In this document: positions 36,561-45,421 of the stretch, piece by piece | Layout: each line of letters begins with the position of its first letter | How positions within the stretch are numbered: position 1 is the first letter of the stretch | Origin: Zetaproteobacteria bacterium | GTDB lineage: Bacteria > Pseudomonadota > Zetaproteobacteria > Mariprofundales > Mariprofundaceae | Length of the DNA stretch: 64,000 bases | Reading direction: 5' to 3' | Assembly (NCBI GenBank): GCA_002753275.1 | Contig: PEAA01000003.1 | Coordinates: 42,153 to 106,152 of the forward strand | Made by a program: the position numbers and the translations under genes | The notes under the pieces: generated by a model | What the model saw: the letters and a program-made list of their open reading frames with translations, nothing else | Databases searched by the model: none | What the model was told of the DNA's origin: nothing

Positions 36561-37052
36561 TCAAAGACAGCGCCACCCGAGCCATACCCAGGTTAGCGCG
36601 ATTCCTAAAGCACCGATGCAAGTAAGGGTAAGCGCAATACCAATGTCGTGCTCCAGCATGCCCCAGCGAGAGAGAATGTTCCACCAGTCATGCTCTCCGC
36701 CTCCCACCAGAGGAAGTTGCTGCGCGCGTGCATCCGCTGCATAGCGGGCAATATTGAAAAAGTTTTCGAAGAGCCACAGTCCGCCAACAGCAAATGAGAG
36801 CGTTGCGCGCTGACGCCAGAATTCGACGATGACAACTAAAGGAAATGCGAGTTGACCCAGCGTGCCGCCGTAGAGCCCCATCGTCTCTCCGAAGATGCCA
36901 AAAATGGGGTGGCCAGCTTCATGGAAGAGCAGATTAGCTCCATCGAGCAACGGCACCCATCCTGGCGGAGAACGCAGTTCGGCAATGAGAATGATGCCGA
37001 CAAGTGCAGAAAAGGTAATGAAGTGCGATGCATTGACGGGTTTCCACGGCAT
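36561..37052 (-). CDS. Small HEAGH membrane protein, putative metalloprotease
   Basis: About 163 residues with about four or five membrane helices. The second helix carries LLFHEAGHPIFGIFGETMGLYGGTLGQLAFP: an HExxH zinc motif in a membrane segment, recalling site-2-type proteases. I cannot point to a second conserved Asp motif of M50, so activity is not certain. The ATG at 37052 overlaps a preceding stop as TGATG; a TTG 27 bases upstream would give 172 residues. It is the last gene of the b561-SHP-DHC run on the minus strand. Confidence 0.65.
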   Translation of the reverse strand: MPWKPVNASHFITFSALVGIILIAELRSPPGWVPLLDGANLLFHEAGHPIFGIFGETMGLYGGTLGQLAFPLVVIVEFWRQRATLSFAVGGLWLFENFFNIARYAADARAQQLPLVGGGEHDWWNILSRWGMLEHDIGIALTLTCIGALGIALTWVWLGWRCL

Positions 37053-37126
37053 CACTTCAGCAAGCTCCAATAGTAGCAAGCCGTGACGAAGTGCTCGAAA
37101 TGATTAACCCATGCGTAGATCAGCAC
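37052..37126 (-). CDS. Possible 24-residue coupled mini-ORF
   Basis: From a GTG at 37126 a short frame rich in aromatic residues ends in a TGA that overlaps the ATG of the HEAGH gene (TGATG). No convincing ribosome site lies before the GTG. It could be a coupling leader peptide or chance. Confidence 0.2.
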   Translation of the reverse strand: MLIYAWVNHFEHFVTACYYWSLLK

Positions 37127-37140
37127 TTCATTGATATTCG

Positions 37141-37716
37141 CTAATCTTCCCAGCGGCCAAAATTGGGGATTTTGACTTCATGTTCGTCAAATGAACCGCG
37201 CGCTGCTTGCGTATGGCATTTGTTGCAGTAGCTAAAAGAACGAACATCTTTGTTCTCTTTGACAGCCCGTGCAGGAATTTCATTGTGTTTGCGTTTAAAG
37301 TAGGGTGTTTCGGTGATGCGAAGCGGTGCTTCATTGGCTGACAATGAACGCATAATTTTAATCGAACGGTTGTAGTGCGATTGGTCGGCAGCATTGTCGA
37401 CCAACATCTGCTCGATCTCAGCGCGGTCGGCTTCATCGAGTTCGGCATTCTCACCAAAATGGTCGGCGAGCGCTTTCGGATCCATCAATCGTTTCCATGA
37501 GCGTGCTGGCAATAGTCCTGGTTGGTAGGCAAAATGGCACTCGGCGCAGTTGCTTGTGTAGAGGGCATTATCAAATGCTTGTACGCCACCGCGCGAGGAA
37601 AAAATATTAAAGATCCCTTCTTCACCCTCATGATGACCATCATCATCGGCAAATGCGGGCGTACAAAGTAGCGTGGAACAAACAAGTGGAACGATTAAAG
37701 CGTAGTGTTTTTTCAT
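37141..37716 (-). CDS. Diheme cytochrome c (DHC)
   Basis: About 191 residues. Signal peptide MKKHYALIVPLVCSTLLCTPAFA from the ATG at 37716, which is preceded by AGGAG. Two heme sites: CAECH near residue 58 and CNKCH near 162; the C-terminus VKIPNFGRWED is typical of the dihaem cytochrome c family. In Rhodobacter and related bacteria DHC is the electron donor to SHP and is encoded with it and a cytochrome b. That arrangement is repeated here. It is periplasmic. Confidence 0.88.
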   Translation of the reverse strand: MKKHYALIVPLVCSTLLCTPAFADDDGHHEGEEGIFNIFSSRGGVQAFDNALYTSNCAECHFAYQPGLLPARSWKRLMDPKALADHFGENAELDEADRAEIEQMLVDNAADQSHYNRSIKIMRSLSANEAPLRITETPYFKRKHNEIPARAVKENKDVRSFSYCNKCHTQAARGSFDEHEVKIPNFGRWED

Positions 37717-37761
37717 TGAGACTCCTAAGTTAAGTGGGAATGTGGCGATCAAAGGGCGCAG

Positions 37762-38172
37762 TTATTTGCTGCTTAAATAGCGTAGAAAATCACCTTTTTC
37801 TTGCGGTGTGCACTCACGATTAAGTACCGATTTGCAGTTGCGTAAAAACCATTTTTCGATTTTTTTACCATCGGTTAAACGCTCAGGGTTGACCGAGCGT
37901 GCCATCGGTTCAATGATTTTTCCGGTGCGGGCATGTTTGCCTTGCAGGTTAAGATCGGTGCCGTGGCATGTGGTGCAGTTTTGTGCGGGGCCACCTTCGG
38001 GATCAGGGAAGTTTTGGTGCCACATTTGATCACCGCGCTCGGCTGAAAAATCAGCTGCGCCCTGTGTTTGATATTCGTTAAGGCGCTCTGTAACTGCTGC
38101 TGTATCTGCAGCATGGGCAATCTGGATTCCGGCAATGGAGGCCAAGGTTGTGGCAATAAATAATTTTTTCAT
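37762..38172 (-). CDS. SHP-type monoheme cytochrome c (DUF1924)
   Basis: The 136-residue product has a signal peptide (about 1-21), one heme motif CTTCHGTDLNLQGKHARTGKIIEPMA and the DUF1924 ending FLRNCKSVLNRECTPQEKGDFLRYL, with two Cys that can form a disulfide. SHP is an unusual high-spin cytochrome that binds oxygen and nitric oxide after losing an Asn ligand. AAGGAG precedes the ATG. It sits between cytochrome b561 and DHC, supporting a three-part electron chain. Confidence 0.88.
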   Translation of the reverse strand: MKKLFIATTLASIAGIQIAHAADTAAVTERLNEYQTQGAADFSAERGDQMWHQNFPDPEGGPAQNCTTCHGTDLNLQGKHARTGKIIEPMARSVNPERLTDGKKIEKWFLRNCKSVLNRECTPQEKGDFLRYLSSK

Positions 38173-38198
38173 GGGTTGCTCCTTGATGGTTGGATGTT

Positions 38199-38783
38199 CT
38201 ATTTGCTTCGTTTTTTTCCAGTAATCATCGCTTTTACGAGGCTCTCTTTATGTTGAATTGAGGCAACAATGACGCCCAAAATATGCAACGCAATGAGGAT
38301 TAAGATGATGTCAACAATCTCTTCATGTAGCTCTTTGGCAAGAGCGCCAACAGTATCAGAGATAGAAATTTGCATCGCCCATAGTGGGCCTGAAAATTCG
38401 CCCCACGCTTCAAGGATAAGCCCGGTTCCTGCGATCGAAAGGAGGACAATCAGCAGCGTGAAAATCATCGCAGAACCGGGGGGCGTATGGCCGATATGTC
38501 GTTTGGCGCGGTTTTGGGAGACCTCGATTATATCGGAGAGAATCTCTTTGGGTGTGAATATGAAGTTGCGAAATCTAGCGTAGTGAGAACCAAAAAATCC
38601 CCAAACGATGCGAAAAATGAGCAAGGCGATGATGGCATAGCCAATGCATGTATGAACTTCATCAAAGCCGGCGAAGTTGGCAGTGAGATAAGCCAGCGCA
38701 AAGCAAAGCACTAAGCCCCAGTGAAAAATGCGCACACCTAAATCCCAGACAAGGATTTCATGGCTCGATGTTGAAGGTTGCAT
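38199..38783 (-). CDS. Cytochrome b561 family membrane protein
   Basis: About 194 residues from the ATG at 38783 (GGAG 5 bases upstream); an earlier in-frame start is less likely. Four membrane helices with likely heme-b ligands: His in VRIFHWGLVLCFALAY, His in EVHTCIGYAIIALLIFRIVWGFFG, and His in ELHEEIVDIILILIALHILGV. It should pass electrons from the quinone pool to the periplasmic DHC. First gene of the redox cluster, divergent from ubiG. Confidence 0.88.
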   Translation of the reverse strand: MQPSTSSHEILVWDLGVRIFHWGLVLCFALAYLTANFAGFDEVHTCIGYAIIALLIFRIVWGFFGSHYARFRNFIFTPKEILSDIIEVSQNRAKRHIGHTPPGSAMIFTLLIVLLSIAGTGLILEAWGEFSGPLWAMQISISDTVGALAKELHEEIVDIILILIALHILGVIVASIQHKESLVKAMITGKKRSK

Positions 38784-38941
38784 ACACGCTCCAGTGCGAA
38801 TTGAATATGATTCAAGCAATGGCGGCGCAGCATTATTGATGAAGATTAAAAAATTATGAATTCCATGATTATGATGTGTGCTTTTTTTGTCTCATCGTGT
38901 CGATGCTTGCCATTTGTCTGGCTGATCCGCATTCTGCGCCT

Positions 38942-39667
38942 ATGGAAATAACCCATTTTGACCCAGAAGAGATTGAAAAATTTGAGGCGATGGCCGATGA
39001 GTGGTGGAGCCCTACGGGGAAGTTTAAGCCTTTGCATCAGTTAAACCCCTTGCGCTTGGATTATATCTTTGAGCGTATTGTGGATGGCACGATGGAAGCT
39101 GATGATCTCTCTATTTTAGATGTAGGGTGTGGTGGCGGCTTGCTTGCTGAAAATATGGCGTTGCGTGGCGCGTGCGTAACAGGCGTCGATCGTTCTGAAA
39201 AAGCGCTTGCAGTTGCACAAGCGCATGCCGATCGGAGTGCTGGTTTGAACCTGACATACCATTGCTCCGATGCAGAGACATGGGCGCAAACCTATGCAGT
39301 GTCTTACGATGTGATCACCTGCCTTGAAGTGCTTGAGCATGTTCCTGATGTGGTGCGAACCTTACAAGCGTGTCAAACGATGTTAAAGCCTGGCGGTAAG
39401 CTCTTTTTTGCCACACTGAATCGCACGCCGAAATCGTATCTGCATGCGATTCTTGGTGCGGAATACCTCTTGGGCTGGTTGCCGAAGAAGACCCATCGTT
39501 ATGATCAATTCATCCGCCCCTCTGAGATGGTTTATGCGTTGCGCCAAGCCGATCTGCAAGTGGTGGATATGCAGGGTGTTTCGTATGACTTTCTTCAAGG
39601 AACTTTTTTCCTTTCACAAGATTTGTCGGTGAACTATTTGGGTATGGCGATTAAGGCAATTGATTGA
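38942..39667 (+). CDS. ubiG: Ubiquinone biosynthesis O-methyltransferase UbiG
   Basis: About 241 residues from the ATG at 38942, the start that fits the family; the frame is open to 38876 but that part looks like a spurious hydrophobic extension. Motifs: FEAMADEWWSPTGKFKPLHQLNPLRLDYI at the N-terminus, SAM site LDVGCGGGLLAENMA near residue 58, and LEVLEHVPD near 124. It carries out both O-methylations in ubiquinone synthesis. No clear ribosome site is visible before the ATG. lptD starts two bases after its stop. Confidence 0.9.
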   Translation: MEITHFDPEEIEKFEAMADEWWSPTGKFKPLHQLNPLRLDYIFERIVDGTMEADDLSILDVGCGGGLLAENMALRGACVTGVDRSEKALAVAQAHADRSAGLNLTYHCSDAETWAQTYAVSYDVITCLEVLEHVPDVVRTLQACQTMLKPGGKLFFATLNRTPKSYLHAILGAEYLLGWLPKKTHRYDQFIRPSEMVYALRQADLQVVDMQGVSYDFLQGTFFLSQDLSVNYLGMAIKAID

Positions 39668-39669
39668 TC

Positions 39670-41760
39670 ATGCGCAATAATCGCGCGGGGCGCTTGCTGT
39701 TCGCATTGCTCTCGCCATTGATATTGTTTTCTTCTCATGCTGTTCGAGAGGTTAATGCCAATGAGGTGACACTTGAGGCGGATCGTTTGCTGCGTAATGC
39801 CGATGGGGTGATTACGGCGACTGGCGGTGTGGTTGTTGATCAGCCTGCGCAGCAGTTGCACGCCGATGAGGTGATCTATTTTCCCGACGATGAGAGAATG
39901 ATTGCCAATCACCATGTCACCATTGTGCGCGATCAAGATGTGATTCATGCCGATTCTGCGCAGCTGGAACGCAATGAAACGGCGCAATTTAAGCATGTGC
40001 AGGCGCAGTTGCGAGGTGGTCAATATATCGAGGCAGAAACCATTGAGCAGTTGGATCATTACCGTTTTTCAGGAGATGATCTCTACTTGACCTACTGCCC
40101 TAGCGATGATGCTCCGTGGAAATTGCATGCTGCCCGTGCCGATGTCGATCAAGATGAAGGGGTGTTGATCGCCAAACATATGCGTTTTGAAGTGCTGGAT
40201 ATGCCTATCGTCTATGTCCCCTATTGGCGGCAAGCATTGCGAAGAGGCTCGGGAATGATGATTCCTTCGTTTACAACCAGTGCTTATCGGGGAAGTGATT
40301 GGGCGCTTCCTCTCTATCTTGCCCCAGCAAGCCATTGGGATGCGACCTTGACGCCACATTGGACGACTGCGCTTGGATTGAAAAGCGATCTTGAGCTTCG
40401 CCATGCCTCAACCTTTGGCCGCGAAATGATGCAGTATGAATCTGTGCACGATCCGCGGATGGGGCGTTCGCGCTATCGTATCGTTGCGGATGTCGATCAG
40501 AAGTGGTTGGCGGGAATGCACTTTTCGGCCAAGAGCGATCATTTGAGTGATGGTTTCTATTTTGCTGATATGGGCACGCAATTGGATCGCCCCTATGGTA
40601 TTTTTACCCAGAGTCACATGGAGTTAAGTGGGACAGTTCCTACAACCTTATGGCGTGTCACGGGATTACATCAACAGCGTTTGTTGGCGCAAGGCAATGC
40701 CAATACATTGCAAATTCTGCCCCGTTTGCAGACCCAGACGACGATCAATATTCAGGCCATTGATGCGCTGTTTCGGCTTGATCATCAGACAACTCAATTT
40801 GTCCGTCAGCAGGGTTATGAGGGTGCGCGTCTCTTTGTACAACCTTCATTGGAGAAGCAGTGGCATTGGATGCCAGCCATTCAAACCACTGCAAAATTTT
40901 CCAGCCAACATACCCGTTACTGGATGCGGAATTTTGCCAATGGCCAGACATTGATTCGTAACAGTGTCGGTGCAAGCCTGGAAACGCGCTTTGAACTTGA
41001 GCATATCAGTGATGAAAAAGTGTGGCGTCATGCACTAACGCCTATTGTGCGCTACGATGCCTCTTACGCCCCCAATCAAACGCAGTTGCCTAATTTTGAT
41101 TCGGGTTTTGGTCAGTTGAGTATCAATAATTTGTTGATGGGAAATCGTTACAGTGGTTTGGATCGTATTGAACGGATGCAGCGGCTCTCGTTGTTGATTG
41201 ATAACAGTTGGCAACACAAAAGTGAACCTGATCAGCCGGCGCATCAAGTCGGGAAGCTGCGTATTGGTGCGGCCTATGATTTTTTGCGACAAAGTGTGGA
41301 TCAGGCCAAAGTGGCACCCTTGCATGCGTTGTCATCCTTGGTGGCGGATGCAAGTTTGCAACCGATGCTTGGGATGCAGTGGATGGCAGGAACACAGTAT
41401 AATCCTTTTGAACGCTATTTTGCGACCAGCTATGCGGGAGTTTCGCTATCTTCTGATGATCATGATAATATCGCCCTCCATTGGAGCAAAACGGATCGGC
41501 GTTATGCAGCGGCTTCCGAGTTGGTGACCGCTCAGTTGCAGTGGATGATGGGCGCGCGTTGGCAAGCGGAGGGTTTGTGGAATTATGATCTGCAACACCG
41601 TTTTACGCAGCAGTCGAGTGTGGCGATGGACTATATTCACCCTTGTTGGGATGCAAAGGTTGAGGGGTTTCGTCAGAATGTCGTCGGTTCTACGGGGTTA
41701 AGTAATATCGGTGTGCGCTTTATGTTGGGTTTAAAAGGGTTGGGTGGCTTGGGCTCTTGA
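39670..41760 (+). CDS. lptD: LPS-assembly protein LptD
   Basis: About 696 residues from the ATG at 39670. A signal peptide (about 1-32) is followed by an OstA/LptA-like N-terminal domain (about 35-140: VTLEADRLLRNADGVITATGGVVVDQPAQQLHADEV) and a large beta-barrel with FEVLDMPIVYVPYWR near 185 and SGMMIPSF near 200. It inserts lipopolysaccharide into the outer leaflet with LptE. Cys residues are few (near 142 and in the C-terminal CWDAKVEG), enough for one disulfide. It is followed by surA and pdxA, as in many gammaproteobacteria. Confidence 0.92.
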   Translation: MRNNRAGRLLFALLSPLILFSSHAVREVNANEVTLEADRLLRNADGVITATGGVVVDQPAQQLHADEVIYFPDDERMIANHHVTIVRDQDVIHADSAQLERNETAQFKHVQAQLRGGQYIEAETIEQLDHYRFSGDDLYLTYCPSDDAPWKLHAARADVDQDEGVLIAKHMRFEVLDMPIVYVPYWRQALRRGSGMMIPSFTTSAYRGSDWALPLYLAPASHWDATLTPHWTTALGLKSDLELRHASTFGREMMQYESVHDPRMGRSRYRIVADVDQKWLAGMHFSAKSDHLSDGFYFADMGTQLDRPYGIFTQSHMELSGTVPTTLWRVTGLHQQRLLAQGNANTLQILPRLQTQTTINIQAIDALFRLDHQTTQFVRQQGYEGARLFVQPSLEKQWHWMPAIQTTAKFSSQHTRYWMRNFANGQTLIRNSVGASLETRFELEHISDEKVWRHALTPIVRYDASYAPNQTQLPNFDSGFGQLSINNLLMGNRYSGLDRIERMQRLSLLIDNSWQHKSEPDQPAHQVGKLRIGAAYDFLRQSVDQAKVAPLHALSSLVADASLQPMLGMQWMAGTQYNPFERYFATSYAGVSLSSDDHDNIALHWSKTDRRYAAASELVTAQLQWMMGARWQAEGLWNYDLQHRFTQQSSVAMDYIHPCWDAKVEGFRQNVVGSTGLSNIGVRFMLGLKGLGGLGS

Positions 41761-41811
41761 TCCAAGTATTGCGTGTGAAGTGAATTGATAAATAGTTGAT
41801 GAGAGGCATGA

Positions 41812-43134
41812 ATGAATAAACAGTGGTTGATGATGTTGGGCTTGATGGTTTCACCTTGGATTCAGGGGGGGATTGCCAATGGGATGGCGGCAGAAGAGCT
41901 CGATGGTGTGGCTGTTGTGGTTAATGGTGAGGCGATTACATGCTCGGAAGTTTCCAATGAACAGCAAACACTTCAGTTGCAAATGGGAGGTGCAGCAGGC
42001 GAGGGTGAAAAAAATCGTGCGCTATTAGCATCGCGTGCAGTTGATACGCGAATCTTTAAATCGCTACAAGCGCAAGAGGCCAAGCGTCTTGATATTGAAA
42101 TCAGTGACAGCGATGTTGATGCAGCCATTGCTGAAATTGAAAAACGCAATAATTTACCAGAAGGTCAAATGGCGGAAATTTTGCATGCACAAGGGTTGGA
42201 TATGGCCCGTTATCGTCAAGGTTTAAAAGAGCAGTTGCTTAGCAATAAGCTGATCAATTTGGTGGTGCGCTCCAAGTTGAATGTTTCAGAAGAGTCAATG
42301 CGTGAATATTATCGTAAATATTTGCAAAATCCGAAGCCGATTCGCGAGGTGAAGTTGGCACAGATTTTTGTGGTTACCCCATCAGATAGTGGTGTGGATC
42401 AAGTAGAGAAGGCGCAGAAAAAAGCGGAAGGGCTGTTGCACCAACTGCAACAAGGAGCTTCCTTTGCGCAGTTGGTGACGATTGCTTCGGATGTTCCTGA
42501 TACCAGTCAAGGTGGCGATATGGGGTGGTTTTTACCTGGAGGAATTGCGCAACAATTTAATCAGGTGTTTGATCTGAAGGTGGGTGAGTTATCTTCCATT
42601 ATTCGCTCGCCAGGCGGTTTCCATATTTTAAAAGTTACGGATGAACGGATGCATGAGCCCAAACTTGGAGAGAGTTATGATGAGGTGCATGCACGGCATA
42701 TCTTGATTAAAATCCCATCTTCAGCCGATGAGGTGGAGCGGGCTAAAATTCGCCTCCAGGCCGATACCCTTGCGCGTGAATTGCAAGGGGTGAATGAGGA
42801 TGCGTTTTCCGCTCGTGCCAAAGAGATCTCGCAAGGCCCAAGCGCAGAGCGTGGTGGCGATTTAGGTTGGTTTCAACATGGGCAAATGATCCCTGAATTT
42901 GAGCAAGCGGCCTTTGCAATGGCGCCTAATACGACCAGTGGCGTGGTAGAATCACCCTTTGGTTTACACATTATTTATTTGGTCAATACACGCCATATCG
43001 ACCCCAACTCGTTTGAAGCCAATCGTGATAATATTCAAGAAATTTTGATCAATGGCGAGATGCAGGGGCAAGTGACCCGTTGGATGGATGGGTTAAAAGC
43101 GAAGGCGACCATTGAGCAAAAAGTTTGCCACTGA
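41812..43134 (+). CDS. surA: Periplasmic chaperone SurA
   Basis: The 440-residue protein has a signal peptide, a SurA N-terminal helical domain (about 30-170, DGVAVVVNGEAITCSEVSNE), and two parvulin PpiC domains (about 175-275, VKLAQIFVV to GGFHILKVTDE, and 290-395, VHARHILIK to FGLHIIYLVNTR). It escorts outer-membrane proteins such as LptD, its upstream neighbour. The 3' end overlaps the extended frame of pdxA. GAGAGG precedes the ATG. Confidence 0.93.
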   Translation: MNKQWLMMLGLMVSPWIQGGIANGMAAEELDGVAVVVNGEAITCSEVSNEQQTLQLQMGGAAGEGEKNRALLASRAVDTRIFKSLQAQEAKRLDIEISDSDVDAAIAEIEKRNNLPEGQMAEILHAQGLDMARYRQGLKEQLLSNKLINLVVRSKLNVSEESMREYYRKYLQNPKPIREVKLAQIFVVTPSDSGVDQVEKAQKKAEGLLHQLQQGASFAQLVTIASDVPDTSQGGDMGWFLPGGIAQQFNQVFDLKVGELSSIIRSPGGFHILKVTDERMHEPKLGESYDEVHARHILIKIPSSADEVERAKIRLQADTLARELQGVNEDAFSARAKEISQGPSAERGGDLGWFQHGQMIPEFEQAAFAMAPNTTSGVVESPFGLHIIYLVNTRHIDPNSFEANRDNIQEILINGEMQGQVTRWMDGLKAKATIEQKVCH

Positions 43135-43153
43135 TTCGCTGGATGACGCGGTG

Positions 43154-44158
43154 ATGGATTCGCTATTAACGCTGGGTGAACCTGCAGGGATTGGTCCTGA
43201 TGCGGTGTTGCTTGCTTATCAAGCCAATGCTTCGCTTTTTGATTCGGTGGTGATTTGTGCCCCTGCCATTTGGCTGCATGATCGCGCGCTGCTGTTGGGG
43301 CTTGATCTTGCCATTGTTGAAACGCTGGATTGGGATGCGGTTAAACAGTTGCCTAAACACGCATTGCGCTGCTGGAATCCATTGGGTGCTGCGCAACGGC
43401 AAATGCTTGCGCAAACGCCTGTGCAGGTGGGCGTTCCCATTGCAACCACGGCGCAAGCGGTGATCGATTGCATTGAATATGCCGCGCGAAAATGTCTGCA
43501 AGGTGAGGCCCATGCCTTAGTTACCGCACCCATTGAGAAAGCGATATTGAAAAGTAGTGGGTTTGAATTTCCTGGGCATACCGAGTTTTTGGCGGCGATT
43601 TGTGCTTGCCACTCCGAAGTGATGATGTTGGCCTCCAATCAATTGCGTGTTGCGCTCCTGACCACCCATATCGCCTTACGCGATGTTCCCGCATCTCTAT
43701 CCAAAGCGCGTACGACTGAGGTGATTCAAATCGTGGCAGAGGATATGAAGCGACGCTTTGGTCTGAAAAAACCACGCATTGCCCTGTGTGCACTTAATCC
43801 CCATGCCGGGGAACAGGGCCATTTTGGTGATGAAGAGATGACACTCTTGCAACCGGTGGTAGCGGAGTTACAGCAGCAAGGGATTGATCTGCAAGGGCCC
43901 ATTTCGGCCGATACCTTATTTGCACAATCGATGCGTCAGCATTTTGATGTGATCGTGTGTTGTTACCATGATCAGGCGCTCATTCCTATTAAAACACTTA
44001 GTTTTGGTGAGGCTGTGAATGTCACCTTGGGGTTGCCGATCATTCGTACCAGTGTCGATCATGGTACAGCCTTAACACGCGCAGGTACGGGAGAGATATC
44101 CTATTCAAGTTTGGTTGCTGCGATTGAGATGGCACAAAGGATGGATTCCGATGGGTAA
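43154..44158 (+). CDS. pdxA: 4-hydroxythreonine-4-phosphate dehydrogenase PdxA
   Basis: About 334 residues when started at the ATG at 43154, which gives the family N-terminus LLTLGEPAGIGPD; a TTG at 43112 inside surA would add 14 residues. Further motifs: ALVTAPIEKAIL near 120, FPGHTEFLA near 137, ALNPHAGEQGHFGDEE near 213, CYHDQALIPIKTLSFGEAVNVTLGLPIIRTSVDHGTA-type block near 275. It makes the precursor of pyridoxal phosphate with a divalent metal and NAD. It overlaps yqgE by 8 bases. Confidence 0.92.
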   Translation: MDSLLTLGEPAGIGPDAVLLAYQANASLFDSVVICAPAIWLHDRALLLGLDLAIVETLDWDAVKQLPKHALRCWNPLGAAQRQMLAQTPVQVGVPIATTAQAVIDCIEYAARKCLQGEAHALVTAPIEKAILKSSGFEFPGHTEFLAAICACHSEVMMLASNQLRVALLTTHIALRDVPASLSKARTTEVIQIVAEDMKRRFGLKKPRIALCALNPHAGEQGHFGDEEMTLLQPVVAELQQQGIDLQGPISADTLFAQSMRQHFDVIVCCYHDQALIPIKTLSFGEAVNVTLGLPIIRTSVDHGTALTRAGTGEISYSSLVAAIEMAQRMDSDG

Positions 44159-44759
44159 AGCCTATGTTGACGAGCCAATGGTGCAAAGTTTTGTAGGGCA
44201 TCTGCTTTTATCTATGCCCCGATTAAAAGGTGAGCCTTTTGCCAACAGTGTGGTGCTGATTTGTCAGCATGATGCTGAAGGAAGTATGGGGCTCATTTTA
44301 AATAAACCGCAAAAGATTGCAGTATTGGATGTGTTGCAAGATTTGAAATTGATTGAGAGCGATGGTGCTATGGCCGCACAAAGTTGTGAGGCTTTGCAAG
44401 GTGTTGCTAGTTATAGTGGGGGGCCTGTTGATCCGTTTCGCGGGTTTGTCTTGCATGACAGTTGGAACATTTATGAATCGACCATGAAGGTGAGTGATGA
44501 AGTTCATCTTACATCGTCGCGTGATGTGCTGGAAGAGATTGGGCGCGGTGAAGGGCCGCAGCACTACCGCTTGATTCTTGGTTATGCGGGTTGGGGTGCA
44601 GGGCAGTTGGAGCAAGAGCTTGCGGAGAATGCGTGGTTGGTGATTCCGAGTTCGCCGTCACTTGTTTTTTATGCGGATCCACGGTTTCAGTGGCAGCTGA
44701 CAGCACAAAGTTTGGGTATTGAGAAAATGCACCTCTCATCTGAGGTGGGCCACTCTTAA
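44151..44759 (+). CDS. YqgE/AlgH family protein (UPF0301)
   Basis: About 202 residues from the ATG at 44151. Family segments: GHLLLSMPRLKGEPFANSVVLICQHDAEGSMGLILNKP near the N-terminus, YSGGPVDPFRGFVLH near 88, and RLILGYAGWGAGQLEQELAENAWLV near 140. AlgH was linked to alginate control in Pseudomonas; its biochemical role is not known. In many genomes it precedes ruvX; here wrbA follows 10 bases later instead. Confidence 0.9.
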   Translation: MGKAYVDEPMVQSFVGHLLLSMPRLKGEPFANSVVLICQHDAEGSMGLILNKPQKIAVLDVLQDLKLIESDGAMAAQSCEALQGVASYSGGPVDPFRGFVLHDSWNIYESTMKVSDEVHLTSSRDVLEEIGRGEGPQHYRLILGYAGWGAGQLEQELAENAWLVIPSSPSLVFYADPRFQWQLTAQSLGIEKMHLSSEVGHS

Positions 44760-44769
44760 GGAGAGTAAT

Positions 44770-45312
44770 ATGAGAATTTTGATCGTTTTTCAATCGGATT
44801 ACGGGCATACCAAATCGATGGCTGAGTCGATTGCAGCTGGGGCAAAAGCGGTTGCACCAGAGAGTGAGATTGTCTTGCAGATTGCGGAGCAGACGAGTAA
44901 CGAAGATCTTGAGCATGCCGATGTGCTCTTTTTTGGCACCCCTGTGCACATGGGTAGCATGGCCTGGTCGATGAAAAAGTTGGTTGATCAAGGGGCTAAG
45001 CTGTGGATGGAAAACCGTCTTGAGGGCAAGGTTGGCGGTGTTTTTGTGACGGGTGGTGGTTTTGGTGATGCAGGCGGTGGTGTCGAAACCACCATGATTG
45101 GCTTGCATGCCAACTTTCTTGAGCATGGCATGATGGTTGTTGGGTTCCCGAAATCATTGCCTGGTTATGCCGATGGTGGTTTGCAGTGGGGGGCATATGC
45201 CCGTTGCGCTACCCATGAAGGGATGCCCAAAGAACTCAGTGCGACGCAACAAGTCGGTGCGCGTAGTTATGGTGCACATGTGGTTGAAGTTGCACAAAAA
45301 CTTTTTGCATAA
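44770..45312 (+). CDS. wrbA: NAD(P)H:quinone oxidoreductase, WrbA type flavoprotein
   Basis: About 180 residues from the ATG at 44770, which has AAGGAG at ideal distance. The flavodoxin-like FMN loop is VFQSDYGHTKSMAESIAAGA near residue 5, followed by FFGTPVHMGSMAWSMKKLVDQ near 60 and FVTGGGFGDAGGGVETT near 92. WrbA proteins reduce quinones by two electrons, protecting against redox stress. It follows yqgE with 10 bases between and shares its transcript. Confidence 0.85.
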   Translation: MRILIVFQSDYGHTKSMAESIAAGAKAVAPESEIVLQIAEQTSNEDLEHADVLFFGTPVHMGSMAWSMKKLVDQGAKLWMENRLEGKVGGVFVTGGGFGDAGGGVETTMIGLHANFLEHGMMVVGFPKSLPGYADGGLQWGAYARCATHEGMPKELSATQQVGARSYGAHVVEVAQKLFA

Positions 45313-45421
45313 CGATAAGTTTGCTTGAGAAATCTAACTATTTGTTATCTTTCTTTTTCTCAACGCGATGCGTAGAGTGCGCACCCTTTTATGAAAGACC
45401 AACAGCGGAGGTTGTTAACTA

